A stretch of DNA of 64,000 bases from Aquarana catesbeiana (taxonomy: Eukaryota > Chordata > Amphibia > Anura > Ranidae): positions 210,550,832 to 210,614,831 of the forward strand of contig NC_133334.1 in the NCBI RefSeq assembly GCF_042186555.1. The letters run 5' to 3'. The notes beneath the pieces are model-generated. The model was not told the origin of the DNA, did not search any database, and was given only the letters and a program-made list of their open reading frames with translations. Of the stretch, positions 31,682-42,639 are shown one piece after another. A program made the translations under genes and the position numbers. Positions within the stretch are counted from its first letter, which is position 1. Each line of letters begins with the position of its first letter.

Positions 31682-31699
31682 TGGTCCTTCGAGCCGGAA
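31682..31699 (+). promoter_or_regulatory. Primer binding site, tRNA-Tyr
   Basis: TGGTCCTTCGAGCCGGAA is the exact complement of the 3' end of vertebrate tRNA-Tyr including CCA (TTCCGGCTCGAAGGACCA, from general knowledge of that tRNA). It sits 3 bases after the CA that ends the LTR. Confidence 0.85.
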
Positions 31700-31885
31700 C
31701 CAACGAGTGGATCCCGGGTCGGACGGTCCCAACCAAGACCTTGGTGAGTATCGGACCTCAAAGATCACTGAGAACCAAAGACCCCCCACTCAACGTTAGT
31801 GGCAAAACAGGGGCTGGTCGATACCAAGACCCGGACCCACTGTCTGGTTTCGAACCTACGTGATCCAGTCCTCTGGATGTTTGAG

Positions 31886-31893
31886 AGGTAAGA
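31886..31893 (+). promoter_or_regulatory. Candidate splice donor in the leader
   Basis: AGGTAAGA, an exact consensus donor, lies 190 bases after the primer site and ahead of the first ORF, the usual position for the donor of spliced env mRNA. Inferred from sequence only. Confidence 0.5.
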
Positions 31894-32221
31894 TAATTTA
31901 AATTATCCTTAATTCCTTTCTAAAGTCTCTTCTCCTCTTTCTGTTTGATTCTGGTTTAATGAATTATAAGCAAGTTGTACTTGCCGACATTGGGATTGAT
32001 TATATAATATCTCAGTAATCCGGATGGTCGAAGACAGAGGCATTTGGGGAATTGCCTAAGGTAACATAAACGTCACCTGCTGTCCAGGACAGATAAAAAA
32101 AGATTTGTTGAAAGGTATACTGAATGTCAGAGGTTGATTGCCTGATGATCTAAAGCGCTAAAAGTAGTTGAGTGATCTAGAAAGATCACAAGGCTAACTT
32201 TCTTCTTTCTTCTCCTTTCTC

Positions 32222-32431
32222 ATGTTTAACTTTTCTGTTGACACTGTAACTTTATTGAACAACGTTACTGCAGAGACAGGTTTTAACTATTTTTTGATTC
32301 TCCCTATAGTGTTGGGATTGCTGATATTTTTACTCTTCTTGTATTCCTATTGTTACCGTGAGCCGAGGGTCACTAGCCCAGTGTTTTATAGGTTAATGAG
32401 AGACCCGACTAACGCTGACAATGGGGAATAG
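32222..32431 (+). CDS. Small membrane ORF overlapping the gag start (69 aa)
   Basis: The ATG at 32222 opens a 69-codon frame with a short N-terminal part holding two N-glycosylation sequons (NFS at 3, NVT at 14), one strong hydrophobic segment at about 23-45 (FLILPIVLGLLIFLLFLYSY), then a basic/polar tail. By the positive-inside rule the N-terminus would face outside. It ends with a TAG inside the first codons of gag, an 11-bp overlap. It is uninterrupted while all large genes are broken, though it is short. Epsilonretroviruses are known to place an accessory ORF between LTR and gag; similarity of product is not claimed. It could be a chance frame. Confidence 0.5.
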   Translation: MFNFSVDTVTLLNNVTAETGFNYFLILPIVLGLLIFLLFLYSYCYREPRVTSPVFYRLMRDPTNADNGE

Positions 32432-33998
32432 TCTCTGTAAAAGAATGTCTTGTGCCTGTTTGTGTTGCTGTTGTGTTCCTAATGCGCAGTTAGAAGGAGA
32501 TAAGAAATTTATGCATAGCAAAGAACCTAAATCTGTTCAGTATTTTGCTAAGTGGGAAAGGAAGTTTGGATTCAATGGTAAACTTACTGTGAAAGGGTGT
32601 CAGGATTTGGTGGATAAGCCTAAATTGTTAGGACCCAAAGATCAAAAAAGGTATAAGTTGGAAATGGCGGAGCACTGTCTTGAGCACGCTAGAATTAGAG
32701 CAGAAGGAAGGAGAACAAAAGAAAAATGCCCAACTGCCCCTAGTGGACAAAGAGGATGATCTCATTTGTTACACCCAGAGACCACCTCCTTATAATGGTC
32801 CTTCCCTCAGGTGCAAGCCACCGCCCAGAGTACCACCCTCCCTATGATATCCACCCCTGTCAAAGGAACCGCCTCTGAACAAAACCCTAACTCCACTTCC
32901 CCAATCTCTCCAGACATTAGTACAGTCCTGGAGATGAACAGATCGATCCTTGAAACTTTGACTGACGCCATAACCCATGTACTAGGTGCCCCAGCAGGAG
33001 CCAAGAGACCAAGTAAACCTCCTATTAGGTATGGTGTAGATGATGGTGAGGAATATCCCTTGATAGAAGTCCCGAACCCAAGAGGAGGACAGAATGATGC
33101 ACTTGGCCAGCCATATCCCTTGACTATGACTGTTTTTCGACCATGGATCGAAAGTGACATACAAAAGGCTACAGAACACATAATACATCCAAAATTAGGT
33201 CCTGCTGAATTTATTGAAAACATAGAGGGATTACAGGACAGTTATAAGTTGAACAGGGTGGAGGTAGAGAGAGCGCTGAGGAGAGTACTAGGATCAGATT
33301 AGGCTTCGGTAAAGGGGGATTGGAACCCTTGCGTCCTAGCAAACGGACAGGGGCGAGGGGATCCATTGCCTCCAGATAGCCCAGACTTAGGAAACAGGTT
33401 GACTGCCTTACTGAACAGATGACAGCTTAGATGGGTACAACAGACTGATTGGCAGAAAATAAATATGACAGTACAGGAAGACAAGGAGAGTTTCAGTGAC
33501 TACCTAAATAAACTACGAGAGGTTTTTAAAGTGTTCTCCGGGCTCCCCGAAGCTGAGGATGTGAATAGTGCATATCAGCCACAGCTAAAGATAGCTTTTG
33601 TTAATGGATTAAAACAGGATCATAAGGCTTACATTGTTAAAAACATGGTTACTAACCAAACTGCATCGGTTTTAGATGTTTTACAATATGCTAAGCATTC
33701 TGAGAAGTATTTGAAAATGAGGGCAAAAAAGAATGTGAAAGTAAAGGTTTTTGTGCAAGGTGATGAAGGAGGTGAGGATGTAGAAGAGTACACCGCCGAG
33801 GCAGAACCAGAGGAGTCTCAAAGAGGGAGAGGCAGAGGTGGTTTTAGAGGAAGGAGCAGGCTGAGAGGAAGAGGAAGGGGTAGAAGACAATGGAAGAATA
33901 AAGAATGGGTAGAAAGAAGGGAATGTTGGGTTTGTGGAAACCAGGTGTATTTGGCCAGGGACTGCCTTGACAGACCAGGCCCCCACAAATCGGATTGA
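32421..33998 (+). pseudogene. gag: ERV gag, broken
   Basis: Structural polyprotein. The ATG at 32421 begins MGNSLCKR, a myristoylation signal, followed by a cysteine cluster (CACLCCCC) that could be palmitoylated. The matrix part ends by frameshift near 32745. The capsid part is open from about 32811 to a TAG at 33300. A third open part (33465-33998) holds the capsid C-terminus, an Arg/Gly-rich stretch (about 33820-33895) and one zinc knuckle, CWVCGNQVYLARDC, in which the expected histidine is tyrosine. The breaks and the lost histidine make it non-functional. Confidence 0.85.
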
Positions 33999-36204
33999 CT
34001 AGAAATGGTATGTGTGAGGTAGGGTACGTTGAAAACTTACCACAGGTGGAGCTAAAGGTTGAGAGGAAGTGTGTACAGTTTTTGGTGGACTCTGGGGCCT
34101 CTAGGACCTTAATCCACCCTGCAGATGTGCCTCATGTTGACCAATCTACAAAATATATTCTGGTGCAAGGAGTAAGTGGAAAATTGGTGAGGGAATCATT
34201 GTCTGAGTATGTCACCATTGAGGAGCCAGAGACAGGGGTCAAGACCATAACCAGAGTGATCTTGTCTACTGTCTGCCCTGTAAATCTCTTGGGTAGAGAC
34301 CTAATGTCAACCATGCGCATGTCAGACAGTGCACAAAATAATGGGTTTGCAACCCAGGTAGGACGGGGACCCATGAACCCAATAGAAGAAACACATTATT
34401 ATTACTCCTTAGATGTGTATATGAAAGACAAGGAGACAGTTGATAGCGTTGACAAAATGATTAATTATGCTGAAACTGTGACGGAAGGTAGGACAGTGGA
34501 TTTACAAATAGGGCTCACTGCACAATGTATTTTAAGAGAACACCAGGTCCTGATAGGTATTACGCCTCCAGATTTTTCTCAAAGAAGGAAGTTACCCTGC
34601 AATTAACCAATGTTTACTGGAGTATTGAGGGATTTTGTGCATTGGCATGTTGTATACCCCCTGGGGAACAAGTTCTGTTTAGGAAAATCACCCCACATCT
34701 ATCCCTGGCTAAACCCAAAACCTGAGATTGGAGGGATGTGGGAGGGTTTGTGAAGGAATGTCAAGACCTAAGAGATTGGGCTTCTGTGGGTGTATCTGAC
34801 ATATATTATTATACAGGATTTTTTATACAAAAGTAAGTCGACAGGTTATTTCTGTGACAAACCCTGGACACAAAATCATTACAACACCCTCTCCGCACAT
34901 GTGGACTGCAGGAACTGAATGATACTTGATACAAGAGGGTCACCTGTTAGATGGGCTCCCAGAGACACTGTGGACTAGAGTTCCAGCAGATGTGGGACTC
35001 ATGAAAGGAGTCCAACCAGTAACCATCACTCCAAAATCACATCACAGACCCCACCAAAGACAATACCCCCTTAAGAAGGAAGCAGAGGAGGGCATAGCCC
35101 CTGTAATAGACACATTTTTACAAGCAGGGGTGATTATTCCGTGTCCTGACAGCCCTTGCAACACCCCTCTTTTTCCTGTTAAGAAGGCTCCACCTTCCAC
35201 ATGTTGGAGAATGGTACAAGATTTACAAGCTGTTAACCAGGCAGTTATACCAAGAGCTCCTGTGTTACCATATCCACACACACTACTGAATGATTTAGAT
35301 CCAGGGAATTAATTCTTTTCTGTGATTGATATCAGTAACGCCTTCTTTAGCATTCCGGTGAACTCTGACCAAAATTTTGGTTTGTCTTCACCTACCGGGG
35401 AAAAGTATATACCTTCACCAGGTTGCCCCAGGGCTATTGTGAGTCCCCTACCATCTTTTCACAGGCAATGTCCTCAAACTTGGCTCAATTTTTACCCCCA
35501 GGGGGAAGCCAGCTCCTCCTCTATGTAGGCGACATCCTAGTGGTGTCTCCCTCAGAGAAGGTTGTAGGACTGACACAATGGCTTTGTTTTTATTTCCTCC
35601 ATGACCAAGGGCAAAAGGTAAATAAAACTAAACAGTTGTGGCAACAGCAGGTCAAATACTTGGGTTATAATATCGCAAAAGAAGGTCGACACCTGGATGA
35701 GGAGACAATTCGAGCCCTCTTCCAGGTGCCGAAGCCAGAAACAAAAAAACAAATTTTTTTTGGGCATGATGAATTTTTGTAGGGCTTGGATCCCCGGGTA
35801 TTCAATACTGACCGCCCCGTTGGTCCATGCCATACATGGGAGCCCCATGGCCCCCCCCCCCGGGATGCTATAAAAAGGAGTGAGGAAACAGAGACAGCCT
35901 TTACTGATTAAAAACAAGTCCTTTCTAGTTCATCAGTGCTAGCCTTACAGAACTATGACAAACCTTTCGAACAAACAGTAGACTCACATGGAAGGTCACA
36001 TGACATCAGTACTTAACAGTCACATGGCAGGCGTCAGAGGCAGATTGCTTACTATTCTACAAAATTAGACAGTGTAACTGGAGCTTTTACACCCTGTGTA
36101 CAGGCAGTGGTAGCTGGTAGCTACTACCACTACCACTTCCTACTGATGATCATAAACATGACTGTACTGCTGCCATCACTGAAAAGGTACTGCCACAAAG
36201 TGAT
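33995..36204 (+). pseudogene. pol: ERV protease and reverse transcriptase, broken
   Basis: The protease region (34070-34310) has FLVDSGASRTLIHP as active site and LLGRDLMS as the C-terminal GRD-type motif. It is in the -1 frame relative to the end of gag. The RT N-terminus is recognisable at 35010-35310 (RQYPLKKEAEEGI, WRMVQDLQAVNQ), followed by a TAA at 35310. The palm continues in other frames with LPQGYCESPTIF and the active-site box YVGD at 35523-35534, where the second Asp position is preceded by Gly instead of Asp (YVDD is usual). A frameshift in a T-run lies near 35755, and the thumb/connection (to 36200) has several stops. Confidence 0.85.
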
Positions 36205-37485
36205 TTGAAAGATGTACCGTTATCTAATCCTGACATGACACTTTTTGTTGATGGCTCCAGTAAGAAAAATCCAGATGGCACAAATGCAACTGGATATGCA
36301 GTAGTGACACAGGATGAAATCTTGGAAGCTAGGCCATTACCAAAACATTATTCAGCACAAGTATCAGAACTTGTAGCACTGACAAGAGCATGCATACATT
36401 CAAAAGGAAAATCCATAACTATATACACCGATAGTCAATATGTCTTTTTAACAGTACATGTTTTTGCACAACAATGGAAAAACAGGGGGATGGTCACCTC
36501 CAGTGGTAAGCCAATTTCACACATGGACTTCATTCTAGAACTCCTATATGCAATACAGTTACCAAAAGAGCTTGCAATCTGTAAATGTCAAGCACACACA
36601 AAACATACAGACCCCATCTCGGAGGGAAATAAAAGGGCAGATGAAGCGGCCAAAATAGCGGAACAAGAAACACACCAAATAATGACAGAACAGGAAATCA
36701 TAGAGATAGATCATACAGTCCTTACTGATATGCAGCAGAATGCACCCCCTGGGGAGAAACAATATTGGAAAACAAAAGGTTGCACAATAATAGATAACAT
36801 TTACACATCACCTGAAGGAAAACAGGTATTGCCAAAATCCCTATTTAGGTATGCAGCAGTATTGACACATGGAGTAACTCATGTGTCAAACAGGGGGATG
36901 ACTGAGATGTTAAATAGGGTATGTACAGCCTATGGCTTCACAAACTACTCAAAAACTTTTTGTTTTCAATGCGTTATATGTGCAAGACACAATGCTCAGG
37001 GAGGCATAAGACCACGGAAAGGGAAGTTCCCCACACCACAATATCCATTCCAACACATTTGCATGGATTTTATTGAATTAGACAAATGTGAAAGGAAAAA
37101 ATATTGTCTGGTAATAATAGATGCTTTGACCAAATGGGTGGAGGTATTCCCGAAAGGAAGTGCAGATGCACAGACAGTGGCAAAAGCATTACTAAGAGAT
37201 ATAATTCCTAGATTTGGAATCCCTGAAAAGATCTACAGTGATAATGGACCCCATTTTGTAAATAAAACTATACAACATTTGACAGAAGTGATGGGTATCC
37301 AAGTAAAAAAACATTGTGCCTACCACACCCAATCAGCTGGATTGGTGGAGAGACACAATGGAATCCTAACAAATAAGTTGAGAAAAGCTATGGAAGAAAA
37401 AGGTAAAAATTGGATGTACTGCTTACCATTGGTTGTGAATAGTATGCATATTACACCCACAAAAAAAAGGTTTGAGCCCATTTGA
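36205..37485 (+). pseudogene. pol: ERV RNase H and integrase, long open segment
   Basis: A 426-codon open stretch of pol. RNase H acidic residues are all present (FVDGSS, VSELVAL, IYTDSQY, GNKRADEAA). The integrase zinc domain is present (THGVTHVSN histidines, CFQCVIC cysteines), and the catalytic core has MDFIEL, YSDNGPHFV and LVERHNG, the DDE triad. The frame then breaks in an A-run near 37462. The rest of the integrase C-terminus follows to 37843 in another frame. No in-frame ATG is expected because it is part of a polyprotein. Confidence 0.85.
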
Positions 37486-37843
37486 AATGATACATGGAAG
37501 GCCATATAGAATACCCTTACTACCAAATGAAACACCAGCTGAAGAAACTGAACGTACTCTAGCAGAATATATGTCTAACCTGTTGAAATATAAACAAATT
37601 CATGAAGTCTGTTCTATTCCAGAAGGTCCAATCCAAGGAGAAGATAAAATCTATATTGGAGACGGGGTCCTGGTAAAAGTAATAAAAAGAAAACATTGGC
37701 ACTTACCCAAGTGGGAGGGGCGGTATCAGGTTCTTCTCACCTCTCCCACGGCTATTGCAGAGAGGTCTACCTGGATTCACCAGTCCCATTGCAAAAAGGT
37801 TTTACAGGCAGAGCAGGGCCAGTTGGCTACAGAGAACCAGTAA
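37470..37843 (+). pseudogene. pol: ERV integrase C-terminus
   Basis: This continues the integrase after the frameshift in the A-run: SPFEMIHGRPYRIP, then an SH3-like domain with DGVLVKVIKRKHWHLPKWEG, then RYQVLLTSPTAI, the gamma/epsilon GPY-type module in which the proline is arginine. It ends in a stop at 37843, about 100 bases before the env ATG, whereas env and pol often overlap in such viruses. Confidence 0.8.
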
Positions 37844-38544
37844 GTCCGGCTACAAAGGGAGGTCTCACACAAGGTGGGACTTGTCTCAAACCGGCAAAGA
37901 AATCCCCTACCCTATCCCCTGGAGCTCTGTGGCTAGTCAGGATGGAAGGGATAGCGATCATCCTTGGGTTACTGGTGACTCTAGGAGAGGCATCCATAAG
38001 AGGGGGTGTACGTTATGGAAGAGCAGAGGAACCTTTGGATTGGGAAAGCACAGGTAAAGCATTGAATCTAACCTTTATAGAGGGAATAATTAGCACTATA
38101 CTGGTAGACTTCTGTCAGATTGCAGATTGTGGGGATACAACTGGGGCTAGGGGACTTCTATGGGCAGATAAATACATTTGCTGGCTCTGGAATAGGGCAG
38201 GATATCAAGCATGGGATCAGGCCCTGTGGACCACTGTGCATCAAGATTGGGGGTATAATCTACCAGGGCCTACAGAGGCTGGAATAAAGGAAAGACTCAC
38301 AATTACAAAAGCGGCCAACTCCCCCTGCACACATAGTAAGAACTGTAACCAATTATTGATAACATTGAAGGAGCCGAGGAAGGAAGCTCAGCGGTTGTAC
38401 TCTATGGGAGCATGGGTGTTAGGCAGAGGCGTATCTAGCGAAAATGGTGCCTATGGCAAGCACTGAAACTGCGCCCCTGTCAAAACATTTGAAACCCAAC
38501 TTTCAGATAATACTGTCAGTATATACAGGTATATAGGGAGAACA

Positions 38545-38690
38545 GTAGGTTAGTAGTTGGCACTTGCCTCACTTGGTTTGAATCTGGGCCAGGAAGCTAT
38601 CTGCATGGAGTTTGCATGTTCTCTAGGTGTGGGCATCCTCCAGGTACTCCAGTTTCCTGGCACACTCCAAAGCCATGTTGGTAGGTGATG
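38545..38690 (+). repeat. V-SINE-like fragment
   Basis: GGTTTGAATCTGGGCCAGG resembles a tRNA-derived B box and flank. It is followed by CTATCTGCATGGAGTTTGCA, TGTTCTCTAGGTGTGGGCAT, CCTCCAGGTACTCCAGTTTC and CACACTCCAAAGCCATG, the conserved core of V-SINEs of fish and amphibians. Confidence 0.65.
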
Positions 38691-38914
38691 GTCCCCTGTC
38701 TGTATGAAGCGGCAATGTACATGGGTGATCATATTCTGCATGCCACCCCCCATGTCCAAAAAATGATCCAAGATGAGTGCTGGCCCAAAATCCACCAAGA
38801 GCTGAACAGGACTGAATGGAAGTATTCATAGATATGTGTAGGGTCCTCTATGATTGTAGGGGCAGTGTAGAATGTAATCAGCCATGTACACTGCCAGTCT
38901 GTACACAAGGTACA

Positions 38915-39015
38915 ATTCACCTACCTGCATGTGTTTGGAGTGGGAGAGGAACCCCACAAGGGGAACATGTTAAGTACATGCAGCTAATGTCCTGGGCAGG
39001 AGTGAAGCCCAGTAT
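38915..39015 (-). repeat. V-SINE-like fragment, inverted
   Basis: CCTACCTGCATGTGTTTGGA, then GAGAGGAACC, GGGGAACATG and CAGCTAATGTCCTGGGCAGG, then AGTGAAGCCC, is the reverse-complement form of the same SINE core. Together with the plus copy it makes a loose inverted pair 230 bases apart. Confidence 0.6.
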
Positions 39016-41249
39016 ATAAATATATATAACTAGGGGTAGACATTGGTGGGGGGGGGGGTACCTGCTTCTCCTTGCTCTCCTATGGGTGGGGGATTCCTCT
39101 TGCAGCTGGCACCCTCCAGCATGTAGAGTCTGGAGGCATGCCCAGGATGCAGGCTAACAATAAAATGTCAAAGAGAACATAAAGCACACAGGCAGTGTCA
39201 GCAGGCATGGCCGGCCACCTACACCCCATGTAAGTGTAGAAATGGAATGAGGGGCACTTACCTAGGAGGAGCAGTCTATGGGTCTGCTTGTGTGCTCCCT
39301 CTTCTGCTCCTTCAGTACCCGATCTATGCTCTTGCTGACTTTCTTGCCCTCCTTCTCCTCCAGTCAGAGTTTGTCCCATCCCTTCTGCAGAGGATGTTGC
39401 TGGTGCACCTGCTGGCCCTTGCTGTCCCCGGTGCCGCTGCCTCCCCCGTTCTGTAGTAGTAGAAGCAGCCTGTCTGGATTGTCCCCTCTGGCCGCTTTGC
39501 ACAGCTCCCCCCGAGGTTGAGGTTGTCCATCCCTGAGCTGCTGCTGTGATCTGGCCAGGGTCCCATGCAGATCCCCATGCCTCAGGTCCCCGGCTCTTAT
39601 AGGCACTGACAGCTCTGGGGCTGCTCGGTGTTCGAGTTAGTGGCGGCGTTAGAGATGGAGCCGCTGGGATCACATGGCTCCGGGAGATGTACACGTGCTG
39701 GAGCTCTGTGATCGATAGCCACAGATCAATGGGCAGAGAACGGGTAAGAGAGAGATCGGGGGCAGATTTGGTGATGGGCGCACCCCGGATGAATGGAGAG
39801 ACATTCTTAGAGATGGCAGTGTGGGGCAGCGGGATGGAGCTTAGCTCTTCATCATCCAGCCAGGGATCCCGGGAGGAGCGGGGAATACAGATCCCAGCAG
39901 CTCATCACATTGCCAGCGGGCCATCGTGCATCTTCTCCGCTAAGCTCCATACACACAGCACAGATCACCTGACACTGCCAGGGACCTCAGCAGGCCGGTC
40001 CACCTTACCGTAATCACCGCACACCTTGCGCATCCCCCACACTCAGCTTGCGCAATGGCGACACCAGGGGCGCAGCTTTTCTGAGCAATACACCAGTTTT
40101 AACATTCTCACTTTTCTCCATCATGCGCCCCCTTTACATGGCGCCCATGGCACTTGCCATATGTGCCATACCTTAGATACGCCACTGGTGTTAGGAACTG
40201 ACCCCTCAGGCAAATTTTTCCTCAAAATGTTACCACCTAATAAAACTAGACAACAGGAGAAGGTAGACGCAAGGGAAAAAGAGGAAGGTCATACGAAAAT
40301 AGAAGTTAAAACTATAAGATTTAACATTAGAAGATGCCATAGCCTTGGAGACAGGATACCAGGAAAAAAATGAGTGGTTAGAATGCTTGAGGTACACGGT
40401 TAAAACTCTAAAAAAGGAAAACTGCTTAGTTTGTGCCGGAGCCAGACCACATTTAGCAACGGTCCCTTTTCCTCTAGATCACAATACAAATCCAGAAGGT
40501 TTGAAATGTATGTTGCGGTTGTATAATAAGAGCTATAAACCTGAAACAAATTCTACCTGTCACACGTCAAGTTTGTTGTTTCCCCCAGTACAGAGACCTC
40601 AGATACCTCCAGCGGTTACTGCATATCCGGGCAACTTTACTTGTTTTGCACTCCCAGGGAACAGTGGTGGGGTAGATCTTGGGTCACTGCCTAATGAGGT
40701 TTAACAAGGGCAATGGTGACTGGGTTGAACATGACACTCAGAGAGCTGATGTTTGATGGATGTGTGGGTATAAGAAACTGTGAGCTAGGATACCGGCCAA
40801 TGCCCAAGGGGATTGTGTTATAGTCCAGCTAGCTATGCCCCTGAGAATCCTGTCAGAACACCTGTGGACTAAGAGTCACCAACGGTATTGGAGGGACACC
40901 TCTCCCAAAGGGTCATTTAACTCTCAGATCTACATTGATTAGATTGGGGTTCCTCGCGGGGTGCTGGATGAGTTTAAGGCCAGGAATCAGGTGACAGCTG
41001 GATTTGAGTCTCTTCTCTGGTGGGTGACTATGAATAAAAATGTTGACTGGATTAACTATATATACTATAACCAACAACGATTTGAAAATTATACTAGGGA
41101 CGCTGCAAAAGGCCTAGCAGAAGAACTGGCCCCCACATCTCTAATGGCATGGCAGAACCGAATGGCCTTATATATGGGCCTAGCTAAAAGAGGAGGGGTA
41201 TGCAAAATGTTTGGTAGCATATATGAAAACAAAATGGAGCTGTGCTAAA

Positions 41250-42620
41250 GATAAATGATGGAAAAACAAATGGGCTAATTTGTTACCACTAGCAAACGGT
41301 AAAAGCAATTCTGAAATATGGAGGCAAATAAACCCCAATACTAATACCATATGAATATAAACACATGAATAAAATTGACAAAAATCAAATTGTCTATATG
41401 AAAAATAAAATGTGTATAGAAGGGGTTAATAGACCCATAGTCCCTCTGTAGCCTTGCCCAAGTGTCCATCTGCAGCCTTGCCCAGTGTCATTTGTAGCCT
41501 TGCCCAATGTCATTTGCAGCCTTACAGCATGATCGTTTAAAATTATCTGTCTGATCTGTCTGTTTACATTGACAGGTCTCCATTCTGTCCTCCTCAAGAG
41601 CAATTGAGGGTAGCCAGCGGCCATTGCAGCCACTGGCCATGCGCATTGGCTCCTATGTCACGCAGCGGGCACGCGCACCCCCTATACTCCCTAAAGTGCC
41701 CACCATACAGCTACAGTGACTTGCGCAGGAGTGCCATTCTGCCACTGTCAATCGATTAAATAAAGTGAATATCTGTATAAATGTGAATAAACACCAAATC
41801 TAATCAAAATATCAATGAGTGAAAAAAATTTTTTTTAGTATATATAAACCTTAAGTAATACAACAGATGGGTGACACATACATAATAAAATGTGTAAAGA
41901 AGAACTCACAGGAAAAAACAGTCCTGAAAAAGGTGACCAAAAAAGGAAGCAACCATAAAAAGTGCCAAGAAGAGCAAATTAAGAAAATCTTCTGTGTCTT
42001 GTCACACACAGGGTGGAAAACCAAATGCGCTTACCGGATGGCGATGACTGCTATTACGGCAGTCTCGCCCAGCACAGGGAAATCGGTCTCCTAACAGCCA
42101 TAACGCACAGCAACCGCTGGCTGATGATGTCCTGTTCCGGAGGTTAATGTGAAGCTCCTCCGATGAGTCTTCTATCGTTGGGGTCCTCTTGGATGGTCCC
42201 TCTTGGCTCCTCTAATGCAGTCTTCTATGGTTGGGGTCCTCTTGACTCCTCTGATGAGTCTTCTATGGTCGGGTGACTTCTGACTCCTCCCAGCATAGTG
42301 ACTGGACATGAAGGGGGAAATCTCTCCCAACTCTCGGCTTCTCTTCCTCCTGCTCACAAGTGTCTACAATCAGGGGAAAGTTCTCCTCTGTCTCCTCTGT
42401 CTAATGTTTACCTACTTACTTTACTTACTATTTTTGCCAATGTAACATAATTATTACTAATTATGTTCAATTTGCCATTTTTTCCAACCCGTATCAATAG
42501 ATTAAGAGCATTTACCACTAAACGGGTGTGTGTCTATTTACTGGTAGTAACCCACAGCCAGGTTAAAGGTATTTTACACTTGTGTATTTATCTGTGCTTG
42601 CAGTGATTTTCAGTCAACCA
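41250..42620. other. Unresolved; small tandem arrays
   Basis: No gene is recognised. Around 41440-41525 a unit of about 30 bases, TGTAGCCTTGCCCAATGTCA, occurs four times. Around 42165-42300 CTTCTATGGTTGGGGTCCTC occurs three times. No LTR matching the ERV 5' tail and no env membrane anchor could be found here, so the 3' end of the provirus has been lost or is beyond recognition. Confidence 0.4.
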
Positions 42621-42639
42621 GTTGTGTCAGAGGGACCGA

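Larger units (their letters stand above)
38424..40187. mobile_element. hAT element inserted in ERV env (1.76 kb)
   Basis: Flanked by the 8-bp duplication GTGTTAGG (38416-38423 and 40188-40195). The ends are CAGAGGCGTATCTAG and, on the minus strand, CAGTGGCGTATCTAA, followed by a shared GCGCC/GGTGCC-ATGGCAAG subterminal block. The interior holds two oppositely oriented V-SINE-like pieces and a CpG-rich stretch (39060-40060), with no hAT transposase. Open frames in the GC-rich part are incidental. Confidence 0.88.
37942..41248 (+). pseudogene. env: ERV env, broken and interrupted by a hAT element
   Basis: The ATG at 37942 begins a hydrophobic signal peptide (IAIILGLLVTLGEA). The surface-subunit part runs to 38423, where a hAT element (38424-40187) interrupts it. 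It resumes at 40196 but with stops and frameshifts (for example near 40370 and 40700). The transmembrane-subunit ectodomain is recognisable at 40961-41215: a heptad-rich helix, then AWQNRMALYM and GGVCKMFGS, the immunosuppressive/CX6C-like region. The membrane anchor and cytoplasmic tail are not found, and the frame ends at 41248. Confidence 0.8.
31523..41250 (+). mobile_element. Endogenous retrovirus, gag-pro-pol-env, decayed
   Basis: A single provirus-like unit: LTR tail, tRNA-Tyr primer site, leader with splice donor, small ORF, gag, protease, reverse transcriptase, RNase H, integrase, and env. One CCHC-type knuckle in gag, a gamma-type integrase C-terminus (KWEGRYQVLL) and an Env TM segment with a QNRMAL motif place it among gamma/epsilon-like vertebrate retroviruses. 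That is inference, not phylogeny. The U3 portion of the 5' LTR cannot be delimited (a TIR element lies immediately upstream) and no 3' LTR is visible after env. All large genes are broken. Confidence 0.85.

Noticed and set aside
39080..39694. 204-codon minus-strand open frame in the hAT element
   Set aside because: Low-complexity Ser/Gly/Ala/Gln composition in CpG-rich DNA, no domain, and several equally long frames on both strands.
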